Of a stretch of 32,785 bases of DNA, positions 23,034-32,737 are shown in pieces. Both the position numbers and the translations under genes were made by a program. The notes beneath the pieces are model-generated. The model had not been told where the DNA came from. It did no database searches and worked only from the letters and a program-made list of their open reading frames with translations. How positions within the stretch are numbered: the stretch's first letter is position 1; every line of letters starts with the position of its first letter. Source of the DNA: Porphyromonadaceae bacterium UBA3318 (GTDB lineage: Bacteria; Bacteroidota; Bacteroidia; Bacteroidales; Muribaculaceae); contig DESI01000096.1 in assembly GCA_002361235.1 (NCBI GenBank), positions 1 through 32,785 on the forward strand, given 5' to 3'.

Positions 23034-23344
23034 TCTGTATTCGTTTATGTTGTTTTTATTGTTTCACGATATTTATGAGCCGGTTTGCTATCCCGTTTAT
23101 TATTACGGTGTAAAGGTACATATTTAATGTGTTCCGAAAGTTTCTATCCTTGCCAAATCTGTATACATGTAGAGGACAATACTTATTTGGCGCAACTGGA
23201 TTACATTTTACCTTTTTTAATATGCTTAATTTGCGGTGTAAAAAGTTTTGAAGACATTTTAAAAAACCTTAAAGACTTTTACCGAACGCTACAGTACCTT
23301 AAAAATTAAGAACGCTAACAAACATTATCAACAAAATATTTAAC
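23034..23344. other. divergent promoter region between GH92 and the SusCD operon
   Basis: About 310 bases, AT-rich toward the right end. A -7-like box for GH92 is listed separately. For the plus-strand operon I see TTAATTTGC near 23230 and AGTTTTG near 23244, but no exact TAnnTTTG box. The octamer ACCTTAAA recurs near 23268 and 23297. HTCS sites are expected here but cannot be named by eye. Confidence 0.4.
23111..23118 (-). promoter_or_regulatory. -7-like box of the GH92 gene
   Basis: The minus strand reads TACCTTTA, one mismatch from TAnnTTTG, about 78 bases before the ATG at 23033. TACCTTTG-type boxes are frequent in PUL promoters. Confidence 0.45.
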
Positions 23345-25165
23345 ATGAAACTTAATGGATTTCTGAAATGGTTAGGACTTGCAGCAGTGGCCGGACTGTT
23401 TATGGTCGGCTCATCGGCATGTTCTGACTCCAACGGAGATGACCTGGTAGGCATGGGCACAGTCTCCGGCCTCGTCACTGACGAACAGCAGACCCCGCTG
23501 CAGGGCGTCAAGGTCTCGCTTCACAAAACCGACAACTCGACGTCCACCGACGCACAGGGCAAGTACTCCCTGGCCGACGTGCCGATGACTTCGGGCATCA
23601 TCGTATTCGAGAAGGAAGGTTACGAGACTACGGCCGTAACCGTCACGGCTAAAAAATTCGGCGAGCTGACCACCGCCAATGTCAACGTCGCCATGGTATT
23701 CGCCAACGCATCCATCAAGGGTACCGTGCTTGACGCCGATCACGACAACGCTCCCTTAGCAGGCGCCACCGTCAAGGTAAGCGACTTCCAGACCACCGAG
23801 ACCGACGCGCAGGGTAACTTCGAGCTCCGCAACCTCACGCTGAAGGACTACACCGTCACCATACAGAAGGAAGGTTATCCCGAGGTGAACAAGCAGGTGA
23901 AGGTAGACGACTTCGTGGATGGCGTGGCCGAGCTGCAGATCACCATGGGCAGCGCATTCGTGCTCCGCGGCCTCACCAAGTCCGCGCTGATGGACGCTCC
24001 CAAGTGGTATTATAATGAGTACCGCGGCGGCCGCAACGCCGAGAACTATCCTCACTGGGACTGGGCCTGCAACTATATGTGCACCCTTGAGTTCGTGGGC
24101 GACTACGAGGAGCAGAACGAGGGTACGACCCTGCGTATCCGCAACTCGAGCGACGACCAGCGCAACAACCCCGTGGATATGGAGATGTTCGACACCTTCG
24201 TTTACGGCAGCAAGCTCATCACGGCCGACAACTGCCTGATGACCCTGGAGAGCCGTACGCACAACGCATCCGACGACGCTCCCGCATACTTCGGCGTCCA
24301 GGTGGTAGACCTGTCCGAAGCCGAGCCTGTGGCCCACCTCATCGGCGGCGTACGCACACTGGCATCCGAGAACTATCAGCAGATCATCACCGACCTCAGC
24401 GCCTATATAGGTAAGGAAGTGATCATCGCCATCGGTACGTTCCGTCACGATGCGGGCGACTACTGGAAGCAGTTCGTGATCCGCCGCATCGCCTTCACCC
24501 CGAGCCCCATCGAATCGCTGTGGGCATGGCTCCCCGGCACCGAGATTCCCGGACTGGAAGGCTGGAAGCTCACCAAGGAGATGGTTCGCTCCACGATGCC
24601 TCAGACCAAGAGCAGCTTCACCGGCATCAGCCCCGTCAGCGGCAACCGCGACGACTACTTCAACGCTTACCGCTCGTGGCGCGACGTGGCTCACGTGGCA
24701 GCCGAATGGAGCTACATGCCCCTGACCAAGGATCCCGAGGTGTTCCCGTCGGAAGGCTACCTGATCAAGACACGTGGCGGCGACAACGTCAACACCAAGG
24801 TGCCCGAGTCGTACTTCTACTCCAAGTTCAGCATCGCCGAGGGCCACAACAAGTTCAACCTGACCGTGCGTAACTTCGGCTCGAACTACACCTTCTTCAA
24901 GATCACGGCCATCACCGACGACGGCACAGTGAAGCATCTGTCGCCCGTCAGCAACAACGCCCAGGCCGCCGAGGCCGCTGCCGACGGCTGCTGGAAGTTC
25001 AAGCACGACGCCGGAAATCCCTCCGATCCCGGAAGCTACTGTACGTTCGTCTACGACCTGTCGGAATTCAACGGCAAGGACGTGACCATCGCCATGGGCG
25101 TGTTCAAGGGCGAGGAGAACGGCGACGAGAACAAGCTGTGCTTCTATTCCATCAAACTGAACTGA
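23345..25165 (+). CDS. surface lipoprotein with two CarboxypepD_reg-like domains and a duplicated beta module
   Basis: 606 residues. A lipoprotein signal ends SSACSDSNGDD (Cys about 26; the acidic residues after it fit a surface-export signal). Two carboxypeptidase-regulatory-like domains follow: GTVSGLVTDEQQTPLQGVKV (about 38-115) and IKGTVLDADHDNAPLAGATV (about 124-200). The remainder is two similar modules of about 190 residues. They end alike: DLSAYIGKEVIIAIGTFRH in the first and DLSEFNGKDVTIAMGVFKG in the second. No catalytic motif is evident. As the first gene of the operon with GH76, SusC and SusD it is a good candidate for a surface glycan-binding protein that captures mannan; that is inference from context. 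GH76 starts 16 bases downstream. Confidence 0.75.
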   Translation: MKLNGFLKWLGLAAVAGLFMVGSSACSDSNGDDLVGMGTVSGLVTDEQQTPLQGVKVSLHKTDNSTSTDAQGKYSLADVPMTSGIIVFEKEGYETTAVTVTAKKFGELTTANVNVAMVFANASIKGTVLDADHDNAPLAGATVKVSDFQTTETDAQGNFELRNLTLKDYTVTIQKEGYPEVNKQVKVDDFVDGVAELQITMGSAFVLRGLTKSALMDAPKWYYNEYRGGRNAENYPHWDWACNYMCTLEFVGDYEEQNEGTTLRIRNSSDDQRNNPVDMEMFDTFVYGSKLITADNCLMTLESRTHNASDDAPAYFGVQVVDLSEAEPVAHLIGGVRTLASENYQQIITDLSAYIGKEVIIAIGTFRHDAGDYWKQFVIRRIAFTPSPIESLWAWLPGTEIPGLEGWKLTKEMVRSTMPQTKSSFTGISPVSGNRDDYFNAYRSWRDVAHVAAEWSYMPLTKDPEVFPSEGYLIKTRGGDNVNTKVPESYFYSKFSIAEGHNKFNLTVRNFGSNYTFFKITAITDDGTVKHLSPVSNNAQAAEAAADGCWKFKHDAGNPSDPGSYCTFVYDLSEFNGKDVTIAMGVFKGEENGDENKLCFYSIKLN

Positions 25166-25181
25166 TATTCTCTTTTCCATC

Positions 25182-26639
25182 ATGAATTTCGATAATTTCA
25201 TAAAAAGAGCCACTCTGAGACTGGGTGCCCTGACGGTAATCACCGTCATGGGCGCCACAGCCTGCGGGGCGGAAAAGAACGAGCCGAACAACCCCGACAC
25301 TACGAAACCGGAAGTCGGAGCCACGGCCAATACATCGCGCGCCATCGAGATAATCGACGCCGCCGTGGACAATTACTTCAAGGGTCCGGGCATGGCCATG
25401 TCGCGTTACTACAATCCCTATACCGACAAAGCCAGCGACGAAATCGGAAGCGTATGGATGTACACATCTTCCATCGAGGCCGTGAACGCCGTGCTGAACT
25501 CGCTTAACGCCCTCAAGGCCGAAGGCAAGCCGGAACTGTACGACGCAAACTTCTCCAGATACGCCACCCTGCTCGACAATCTGGTGGACAATCTGGAGTT
25601 CTACGCCGGCACATACGAACTCACCTCCTACACCGGCACCAACACCTGGACCGTCTACGGCGTGAACCGTGGAGCCGGCAAGGGGAGCGCCGACGTGACG
25701 GGCGTGCTCAACGTTTACGACGACCAGATGTGGCTGGTGCGCGAACTCCTCGACGCATACGAGGCCACAGGCAAGGACGCCTACCTGAAGAAAGCCGAAT
25801 ACCTCACGGCTTACGTGCTGGACGGCTGGGACTGCACCCTCGACGCCAACGGCAAGCAGAACGGCGGCATCACATGGGGTCCCGGCTATGTAACGAAGCA
25901 TTCATGTTCCAACGGCCCGATGGTGACTCCGCTGGTGAAGCTGGCGCAGATCTACAAGGGCAAGAGCGACCCCATCACCTACGGCGTAATCAATCCCGAC
26001 AAGACCCGCGCCAAGCAGACCAAGGCAAAGGCCGACTACTATCTTGAAATGGCCAAGGCCGTGTACGACTATCAGAAGTCGCACCTCTACGATGAGTCGA
26101 CAGGCGTGTTCGTGGACATGATGGGCAACGACGACAACGGCGGACAGATACGTTACGAGGAGATAGACGGCGTACGTTACCGCGGCCACGTGGCCCTGAG
26201 TGCAGCCGTAGGCGAGCGTTACTCCTACAACACCGGCACGATGGTGTCAGGAGCCGCCAGCCTCTACGAAGCCACAAAGGATAACGCCTATCTGGAAGAC
26301 CTTAAGAATTACGCCGACCGCAGCTTCGCATACTTCGCCAAGCCCGTAAGCTCGAAGCCCGGCTGCTACGAAATGCCTCTGACCGGCTTCAACAACTGGT
26401 TCAACTGCGTGCTGCTGCGCGGTTATGCCGACGCGGTCAAGGCTTATCCCAAGGCCGCCGAGTACGCCAAGGCTTACCAGAACAACCTCGACTACGCATA
26501 CTCCAACCACCTGTACAACCACATGCTGCCGCCCAGCCTGCTGGCCGGCTGGAACACCTCGCGCGACCGCAACAACGTGGAGGCCATGTTCACATTCGCG
26601 TTCGCCACGGAATATGCAGTTCTTCAAGCATTAAAGTAA
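25182..26639 (+). CDS. GH76 endo-alpha-1,6-mannanase family lipoprotein
   Basis: 485 residues. A lipoprotein signal ends GATACGAEKNE (Cys about 28). The (alpha/alpha)6-barrel domain carries the catalytic Asp-Asp pair of GH76: Asp180-Asp181 in NVYDDQMWLVRELLDAY. Other family blocks are GGITWGPGYVTKHSCSNGPM, RYSYNTGTMVSGAASLYEAT and RNNVEAMFTFAFATEYAVL. GH76 enzymes are retaining endo-alpha-1,6-mannanases; with a lipid anchor this one probably works at the cell surface to make oligosaccharides for SusC import. It lies between the lipoprotein (16-base gap) and susC (15-base gap), an uncommon position since most PULs place hydrolases after susD. Confidence 0.93.
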   Translation: MNFDNFIKRATLRLGALTVITVMGATACGAEKNEPNNPDTTKPEVGATANTSRAIEIIDAAVDNYFKGPGMAMSRYYNPYTDKASDEIGSVWMYTSSIEAVNAVLNSLNALKAEGKPELYDANFSRYATLLDNLVDNLEFYAGTYELTSYTGTNTWTVYGVNRGAGKGSADVTGVLNVYDDQMWLVRELLDAYEATGKDAYLKKAEYLTAYVLDGWDCTLDANGKQNGGITWGPGYVTKHSCSNGPMVTPLVKLAQIYKGKSDPITYGVINPDKTRAKQTKAKADYYLEMAKAVYDYQKSHLYDESTGVFVDMMGNDDNGGQIRYEEIDGVRYRGHVALSAAVGERYSYNTGTMVSGAASLYEATKDNAYLEDLKNYADRSFAYFAKPVSSKPGCYEMPLTGFNNWFNCVLLRGYADAVKAYPKAAEYAKAYQNNLDYAYSNHLYNHMLPPSLLAGWNTSRDRNNVEAMFTFAFATEYAVLQALK

Positions 26640-26654
26640 TCAACAATAACAATC

Positions 26655-29600
26655 ATGACTAAAACTCCAGACAAAATCAAGAGGCTGGCCCGATTCGTGG
26701 CTATGATCCTCCTATGTCTTGCCTTCCCGGTGGCGGCACAAGCCCAGACGCTTGTCAACGTCAGCGGTGTGGTCACTGACGAGAACAACGAGCCGCTGAT
26801 CGGCGCGACCGTAATGGTCAAGGGTTCCACCACCGGCACCTCAACCGACATGGACGGCAAATACTCCATCAAGGCTCCCGACAACGCCACGCTGCTGTTC
26901 TCCTACGTGGGTTATTCGCCCGTCAACGAGAAGCTGAACGGCCGCACCACCCTTAACGTCTCCATGGCTCCCGACAGCCAGGTGATGGACGAGCTGGTGG
27001 TGGTGGGTTACGGCACACAGCGCCGCGGATCCGTAACCGGTGCCGTGGCAAGCGTCAAGGGCTCAGAGATGCTTAAGACCAACAACGAGAACCCGCAGAA
27101 CATGCTTACCGGCCGTATTCCCGGTCTGCGTGTATGGCAGAAAAGCTCCGAGCCCGGTACATACCAGAACAACATGGATATCCGTGGCATGGGCGCTCCC
27201 CTCGTGGTCATCGACGGAATTCCACGCACGGTCGAGGATTTCCAGCGACTCAACGCCAACGACATCCAGGACGTATCCGTGCTGAAGGACGCATCCGCAG
27301 CCATCTACGGTGTACGCGCCGCAAACGGTGTGCTCCTGGTCACCACCAAGGAAGGCTCCAAGAGCAAGATCAACGTATCCTACAGCGGTTCCTACACCAT
27401 CCAGGTTCCCAACAAGATGCCCAAACTGGCCAGCGCGTACGACGCGATGACCATCTACAACGAGCAGAAATGGAACAACATCAACGGCGGTTCCATCGGC
27501 TTCAGCGAGGCTGACTTCGCGGCTCTGGCCGACGGCACCCGCCGCACCTCCAACTGGAACGACCTGATCATCGCCAAGACAGCGCCCCAGACCCAGCATG
27601 ACGTAAGCATCTCGGGCGGCAACGAGCGCGTGCAGTTCTACACCAGCTTCGGTTACTTCTACCAGCAGGGTATCTTCAAGAGCGGCGACCTAAACTACGA
27701 CAAGTTCAACGTACGCGCCAACATCACCGCACAGATAGTGCGCGGTCTGAAGTTCTACGCCAACCTGGCCGGCATGGCCGACAAGCGCAACACCCCCTAC
27801 AACAGCTCCGTGGACATCATCCGCAACCTGTGGAAGCAGGGCGTGCTCTATCCCGCTTACGCCGACCCCGACAACACAATGCTGAACTACGAAGGCCTCG
27901 ACCTGGAACAGAACACCGTGGCCATGATGTCGTCCGACATCAGCGGTCACCGCAAATATCGCCAGAAGACCTTCGAGTCGTCGGCCTACCTGAACTTCGA
28001 CTTCGGCGAATACATCCGTCCGCTCCAGGGTCTGCAGGCCAAGGCGCTGATCAGCTACGACTATCGCGTGGACAACAACGAGATATACCGCAAGGAATAC
28101 TATCAGTACGCCTACGATCCCCTGACCGACTCCTACACTCAGAAGATCTACAACAACAGCTCGCCGAGCAACCTGCGCCGCGAATTCTATTCCAAATCGC
28201 AGCTCCTGGGTCAGTTCATCCTGAACTACAACCGCGAGTTCGCCGAGAAGCACGACGTAGGCGCCACCCTGGGCTGGGAGTGGCAGAAACGCACCGGCGA
28301 CAACTTCTACGCCGTCCGCGACCTGGCGTTCGCCAATCCCTACCTGTTAGTCGGTCTCACAGAGGGCCAGATCGGTGCCATGAACGGCGGTAACAACGAC
28401 CTGTATGAAATAGCCAACCAGGCTCTGATAGGACGTATCAACTATTCGTTCGACGACCGCTATCTGCTCGAGGCCCAGTTCCGCTATGACGGATCGTCCA
28501 AGTTCGCCAAGGGTCACCAGTGGGGCTTCTTCCCCTCGGTTTCCGCAGGATGGAGAATCTCGTCCGAGCCCTTCTTCGCCGATGCAGCCGCCAAGGCCCA
28601 CATCGACAACCTGAAGATCCGCGCCAGCTACGGTGAGCTGGGTGACGACGGCAGTCTTGAGTATGACTGGGCGATGGGTTACAGATACCCCGCCGGCATC
28701 CCCGCCGACAACGGTAACTACAACGGTTACTCACCCGGTTACGTGTTCAACGGCCAGTACATCTCCGCGGCTTCTCCCCTTGCCCTCCCCAACACCAACA
28801 TCACATGGTACAAGTCCAAGACATTCGACATCGGTGTTGACTTCGACATGCACAACGGCATCTTCGGATTCTCGTTCGACTACTTCCACCGTCACCGCAG
28901 CGGCCTGTTCGCACGCAACGAAGGCGGTCTCCCCACCGTAGTGGGCGCCACGGCTCCGCGCGAGAACCTGAACAGCGACTCCCACATGGGTATGGAGCTT
29001 GAGCTGCGCCACCACAACAAGGTGGGCAACGTGACCTACGACCTGCGCGGAATGGTGACCATCACCCGCAACAAATACCTGCACGCGTCTGAGAAAGGCC
29101 CGTACGCCAACAGCTACGACCGCTGGCGTCACGACAACCTGAACAACCGCTATCAGGGCGTTCAGTTCGGTTACACCGGCGACGGCCGCTACGAAAGCTG
29201 GAACGACATCTGGAACTACACCGGCTATCAGGAGAAGGACGTTCTGCCCGGCGACTACAAGTACGAGGACTGGAACGGCGACGGCGAGATCAATGGCGAG
29301 GACGAGCATCCCTTCGCCTACGACCAGACTCCCTGGATGAACTACTCGCTGAACGCTTCGCTGGCCTGGAACGGCCTTGACTTCTCGATGCTGTGGCAGG
29401 GTTCTGCTCTCGGTTCCATGCAGTACAAGGAACCCCTCTACTCCATCTGGGGCGACATGGGTGGCGGTATCCTGCAGCAGTACACCGACCGCTGGCATCC
29501 CGTCAACGCCACCGACGATCCCTACGACCCGGCCACACAGTGGGTCAGCGGATACTACGGCTACACCGGCCACTATCCCCGCGCCAACTCGTCGTTCAAC

Positions 29601-29822
29601 CGCGTCAGCACCGACTACCTGCGTCTCAAGAGTATCGAGCTGGGCTACACGCTGCCCGAGAAATGGACGCGCCAGTGCCGCATCCGCATCTACTTCAACG
29701 CATACAACCTGTTGACGTTCACTAAGGTCAAGTTCGTTGACCCCGAACATCCGGACGACGAACTGGGCCGTATGTATCCTCTGAACAAGACCTTCACGTT
29801 CGGTCTGAATTTCTCCTTCTAA
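26655..29822 (+). CDS. susC: SusC-like TonB-dependent outer-membrane transporter
   Basis: 1055 residues. A signal peptide (about 1-31, ending AAQAQ) precedes a CarboxypepD_reg-like domain (about 35-110; VSGVVTDENNEPLIGATVMV). The SusC-type motif DELVVVGYGTQRRGSVTGAV starts at Asp112. A plug domain (about 120-235; NMDIRGMGAPLVVIDGIPR, SVLKDASAAIYGVRAANGVLLV) and the 22-strand barrel follow, ending in an aromatic-terminated strand (KTFTFGLNFSF). It imports oligosaccharides across the outer membrane using TonB energy, with the SusD partner 18 bases downstream as its lid. There is no N-terminal STN signalling domain, which agrees with HTCS control instead of ECF-sigma/anti-sigma control. The substrate is inferred to be alpha-manno-oligosaccharides from neighbouring GH76/GH92/GH125. 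Confidence 0.96.
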   Translation: MTKTPDKIKRLARFVAMILLCLAFPVAAQAQTLVNVSGVVTDENNEPLIGATVMVKGSTTGTSTDMDGKYSIKAPDNATLLFSYVGYSPVNEKLNGRTTLNVSMAPDSQVMDELVVVGYGTQRRGSVTGAVASVKGSEMLKTNNENPQNMLTGRIPGLRVWQKSSEPGTYQNNMDIRGMGAPLVVIDGIPRTVEDFQRLNANDIQDVSVLKDASAAIYGVRAANGVLLVTTKEGSKSKINVSYSGSYTIQVPNKMPKLASAYDAMTIYNEQKWNNINGGSIGFSEADFAALADGTRRTSNWNDLIIAKTAPQTQHDVSISGGNERVQFYTSFGYFYQQGIFKSGDLNYDKFNVRANITAQIVRGLKFYANLAGMADKRNTPYNSSVDIIRNLWKQGVLYPAYADPDNTMLNYEGLDLEQNTVAMMSSDISGHRKYRQKTFESSAYLNFDFGEYIRPLQGLQAKALISYDYRVDNNEIYRKEYYQYAYDPLTDSYTQKIYNNSSPSNLRREFYSKSQLLGQFILNYNREFAEKHDVGATLGWEWQKRTGDNFYAVRDLAFANPYLLVGLTEGQIGAMNGGNNDLYEIANQALIGRINYSFDDRYLLEAQFRYDGSSKFAKGHQWGFFPSVSAGWRISSEPFFADAAAKAHIDNLKIRASYGELGDDGSLEYDWAMGYRYPAGIPADNGNYNGYSPGYVFNGQYISAASPLALPNTNITWYKSKTFDIGVDFDMHNGIFGFSFDYFHRHRSGLFARNEGGLPTVVGATAPRENLNSDSHMGMELELRHHNKVGNVTYDLRGMVTITRNKYLHASEKGPYANSYDRWRHDNLNNRYQGVQFGYTGDGRYESWNDIWNYTGYQEKDVLPGDYKYEDWNGDGEINGEDEHPFAYDQTPWMNYSLNASLAWNGLDFSMLWQGSALGSMQYKEPLYSIWGDMGGGILQQYTDRWHPVNATDDPYDPATQWVSGYYGYTGHYPRANSSFNRVSTDYLRLKSIELGYTLPEKWTRQCRIRIYFNAYNLLTFTKVKFVDPEHPDDELGRMYPLNKTFTFGLNFSF

Positions 29823-29840
29823 ACTCAACTGAAAATCAAC

Positions 29841-31901
29841 ATGAAAAAGATAATTTTATCAGCCATACTGGGAGCCGCGCTGTTTACCTCGTGTAACGAC
29901 CTGGACATCGCGCCCAAGAATATCGTCACCTCCGACGACCTGCTCTCCAGCGAGTCGGGTATGGACATCTACATGGCCCGCATGTACTCCACGATGCCGT
30001 TCGAGGACTTCAAGTATCTGGCCGAGCGTGGTCTGAACGAATGTAACGGCTGGCTGGCCGGATTCGGATTCGACGGCACAGGCGACGCCGTGAACCGCGA
30101 CGGATACTGCCGGACGTTCACGGGCGAGAGCGAGGCATACTGGGGCAAAGCCTTCGAGCTGATCCGCGCCGCAAACTACCTGATCGAGACCCTTCCCGAT
30201 TTCAAGGACAAATATCCCGAGATCACCTACAACGACTATCTGGGCGAGGCTTATTTCGTCCGCGCATACACATTCTATGCGCTGGCAAAGCGTTATGGCG
30301 GCATTCCGCTGGTTACGAAGGTTATCAACTATCCCGCCTCAAGCGACGAACTCGAGGTGCCCCGCTCCAGCGAGGAGGAGACCTGGAATCAGATCTGCGC
30401 CGATTTCGACAAGGCCGCCGAACTGATGATGCCCCGCAGTCCCAAGCGCGGATACGCCAATAAGTACGTGGCACTGGCCGTCAAATCGCAGGCTATGCTT
30501 TACGCCGGTTCCGTGGCCAAGTACAACGAGACCGTTCCCGGCCGTCTGACAGGCCTTGGCCTGAAGACAGGCGTCCGCGTCATCGGTTTCGACCAGGCAA
30601 CGGCCGCCGAGGCTTCCAAGCGTTACTTCTCCGAGGCCTACAAAGCTGCCCGCGAGGTTATGGAGAAGGGAGGCTACAGCCTCTACATGAAGAAGTGGGC
30701 CGAGGGTGACCGCGCCGCTCAGCGTCAGAACATGATCGACATGTGCTCCGACCTTGACAGCCCGGAGAACATCTGGATCCGCGAGTACCTCTACCCCACC
30801 ACGACCCACTCGTTCGACGCATACAACGCGCCCTACGTGTTCCGTTCGCCCCTTAGCTCCGCCGTATGTCCCACTGCCGACTTCGTAGAGCTGTTCGAGG
30901 GATTCGAGCGCTATCCCGACGGTTCGCTGAAGGTTACCACCGGTAACTCCAACACCGAGGGCAACTACATCATGTACGACAACCCCGGCGACTTCTACAA
31001 GAACGCCGAGCCCCGTCTGCTCAGCTACCTCATCATCCCCGGCGACCAGTTCAAGAGCCGCGAGATGGAGATCTACGCCGGAGTCTACACCGGCACCACA
31101 CCCGTCAAGCCCCTGCTGAACGATTACTCCTATCAGAACCAGAACCAGAACTACCAGGCACTGGACATAGCCAAGGGCGACAACCCGACGCTGTTCCTCA
31201 GCCCCGACCCCAACAACCAGACCATCGTAGACCTGCCCGACGGAACCAAGATGAACGCATCCGGCGCCAACGGCCCGTTCTACAACTACGCGGAGTCCGC
31301 AATGACCGGTCTGCTGGGCCGCAAGTGGCTGAAGGACGATCCGTCGTTCACCGCACGCGAGGGTAACAGCGACCAGCACTACATCCTGGTGCGTTACGCC
31401 GAGGTATTGCTGAACGCCGCCGAGGCTGCCGTAGAGCTTTCCATCGCCGGTGCACAGAGCCCCGACGGCTCCGACATGCTGACAGTGGCCACCGACGCCA
31501 TCAACAGCATCCGCAACCGCGCCGGCGCCACACAGCTGACAGGACGCCTCACAGGCAGCGACGAGAGCCGCGACATCGTGCGCAAGGAACGCCGCAAGGA
31601 GACCGCCTTCGAGACCGGCACCAAGTGGGACCTGCGCCGCTGGCGTGTGAACGATTACGACAACCGCGACGGATTCTGGGGCGAGACTCGCGACAAGAAC
31701 AAGTTCAGCTCCAACTCGCACTTCCGTTTCCGCGGCATATATCCCTTCTATTCGGCCCAGGACCGCAAGTGGTTCTTCGACGTACGCTTCGAATGCATCT
31801 CGCACAAGGAGTTCGAATACAATCCGGTGGACTACTACTTCGGCATCCCCGGCAACGAGGTTGTGAAGAGTCCCGTCATCGACCAGCAGCCCAACCGTTA
31901 A
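29841..31901 (+). CDS. susD: SusD-like surface glycan-binding lipoprotein
   Basis: 686 residues, longer than many SusD proteins. The lipoprotein signal ends ALFTSCNDLDIAPK (Cys18). Typical RagB/SusD features are GKAFELIRAANYLIETLPDF, YLGEAYFVRAYTFYALAKRYGGIPLVTKVI and EETWNQICADFDKAAELM in the TPR-like N-terminal half. The C-terminal half has HYILVRYAEVLLNAAEAAVEL, AINSIRNRAGA and IVRKERRKETAFETGTKWDLRRW. It forms the hinged lid over the SusC barrel and binds the glycan outside the cell. The extra length lies mainly between about 300 and 490, where an insertion could form the substrate-binding face; this is an estimate by eye. Confidence 0.95.
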   Translation: MKKIILSAILGAALFTSCNDLDIAPKNIVTSDDLLSSESGMDIYMARMYSTMPFEDFKYLAERGLNECNGWLAGFGFDGTGDAVNRDGYCRTFTGESEAYWGKAFELIRAANYLIETLPDFKDKYPEITYNDYLGEAYFVRAYTFYALAKRYGGIPLVTKVINYPASSDELEVPRSSEEETWNQICADFDKAAELMMPRSPKRGYANKYVALAVKSQAMLYAGSVAKYNETVPGRLTGLGLKTGVRVIGFDQATAAEASKRYFSEAYKAAREVMEKGGYSLYMKKWAEGDRAAQRQNMIDMCSDLDSPENIWIREYLYPTTTHSFDAYNAPYVFRSPLSSAVCPTADFVELFEGFERYPDGSLKVTTGNSNTEGNYIMYDNPGDFYKNAEPRLLSYLIIPGDQFKSREMEIYAGVYTGTTPVKPLLNDYSYQNQNQNYQALDIAKGDNPTLFLSPDPNNQTIVDLPDGTKMNASGANGPFYNYAESAMTGLLGRKWLKDDPSFTAREGNSDQHYILVRYAEVLLNAAEAAVELSIAGAQSPDGSDMLTVATDAINSIRNRAGATQLTGRLTGSDESRDIVRKERRKETAFETGTKWDLRRWRVNDYDNRDGFWGETRDKNKFSSNSHFRFRGIYPFYSAQDRKWFFDVRFECISHKEFEYNPVDYYFGIPGNEVVKSPVIDQQPNR

Positions 31902-31921
31902 CAATTAACAACTAAAACGAC

Positions 31922-32737
31922 ATGAAACTGATCAATATAACCGGCATGTGTGCCGCTCTCCTCATGCTCTCCTCGTGCAGCATGTTCGAAATCGACAACT
32001 ACGACGAGCCCGAAGAAACCATCCAGGGCCGCGTGGTGGATGTCAAGACCGGAAATCCGGTGCTGACCGACCAGGGCAGCGAGGGTATCCGCGTACGCCT
32101 CACCGAGCTGAGCTGGGGCGACAACGTGGAGCACAACCCCGACTTCTTCTGCCGTCCCGACGGCACGTTCCAGAACACCAAGATCTTCAAGGGCAACTAT
32201 AACATCCGCATCGACGGGCCGTTCATCCCCTTGGTTCGCGAGACTCCCGACGGCACCGTTCTGGCCGACGAGACAATCACCACCGACATCAAGGGTACGA
32301 CCAAGGTGGAGTTCAAGGTGCAGCCCTTCCTGAACGTCCGCATCGAAGGCGACCCCACCGTGAGCAACGGGGTGATCAAGGCCAAGGTAGTGGTGGAGCG
32401 TGGCGTCAGCGAGCAGGAGTTCAAGGATAAGATCGAGCCTATGGGCAACTGGAACGACAACTACCTGAACATGACCGACATCCAGTTCTTCGTAAGCTAC
32501 TCCAACTCCGTTGGTTACCGCGCACGCGACGACCGCTGGTCCAGTTCCATCAGCTATGCCGGCAATTCGTTCAACGACCTGTTCGGCACTCCGGTCACCA
32601 TCACCTCCAACGGCACGATTCCTTCGGGCCGCAAGGTATGGGTGCGCGCCGCAGCACGTATCAATTTCGACACTCCCGTGGGTAGCGGTACACGCCGCTG
32701 GAACTATTCCGAGCCCATCGAGGTCATGATTCCCTGA
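31922..32737 (+). CDS. DUF3823 domain lipoprotein, SusE/F-position
   Basis: 271 residues. The lipoprotein signal ends LMLSSCSMFEIDNYDEPE (Cys19). A transthyretin-like beta domain typical of DUF3823 begins with EETIQGRVVDVKTGNPVL, with RVRLTEL and FKGNYNIRIDGPFIPL downstream. A second beta-sandwich half contains VEFKVQPFLNVRIEGDP and ends RRWNYSEPIEVMIP. DUF3823 proteins sit directly after SusD in many Bacteroidales PULs and probably bind glycan at the surface, taking the place of SusE/SusF. It starts 20 bases after susD, in the same operon. The function is inferred from position. Confidence 0.88.
   Translation: MKLINITGMCAALLMLSSCSMFEIDNYDEPEETIQGRVVDVKTGNPVLTDQGSEGIRVRLTELSWGDNVEHNPDFFCRPDGTFQNTKIFKGNYNIRIDGPFIPLVRETPDGTVLADETITTDIKGTTKVEFKVQPFLNVRIEGDPTVSNGVIKAKVVVERGVSEQEFKDKIEPMGNWNDNYLNMTDIQFFVSYSNSVGYRARDDRWSSSISYAGNSFNDLFGTPVTITSNGTIPSGRKVWVRAAARINFDTPVGSGTRRWNYSEPIEVMIP

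Noticed and set aside
23756..25372. 538-codon minus-strand reading frame
   Set aside because: It is antisense to the surface lipoprotein and the start of GH76, with Val/Gly/His-rich low-information sequence.
26655..29822. ECF-sigma/anti-sigma control of the SusC (signalling TonB transporter)
   Set aside because: The SusC has no N-terminal STN domain and there is no adjacent FecI/FecR pair. The HTCS at 11005-15042 is the better regulator.
30339..31904. 521-codon minus-strand reading frame
   Set aside because: It is antisense to susD, with no recognisable motif.
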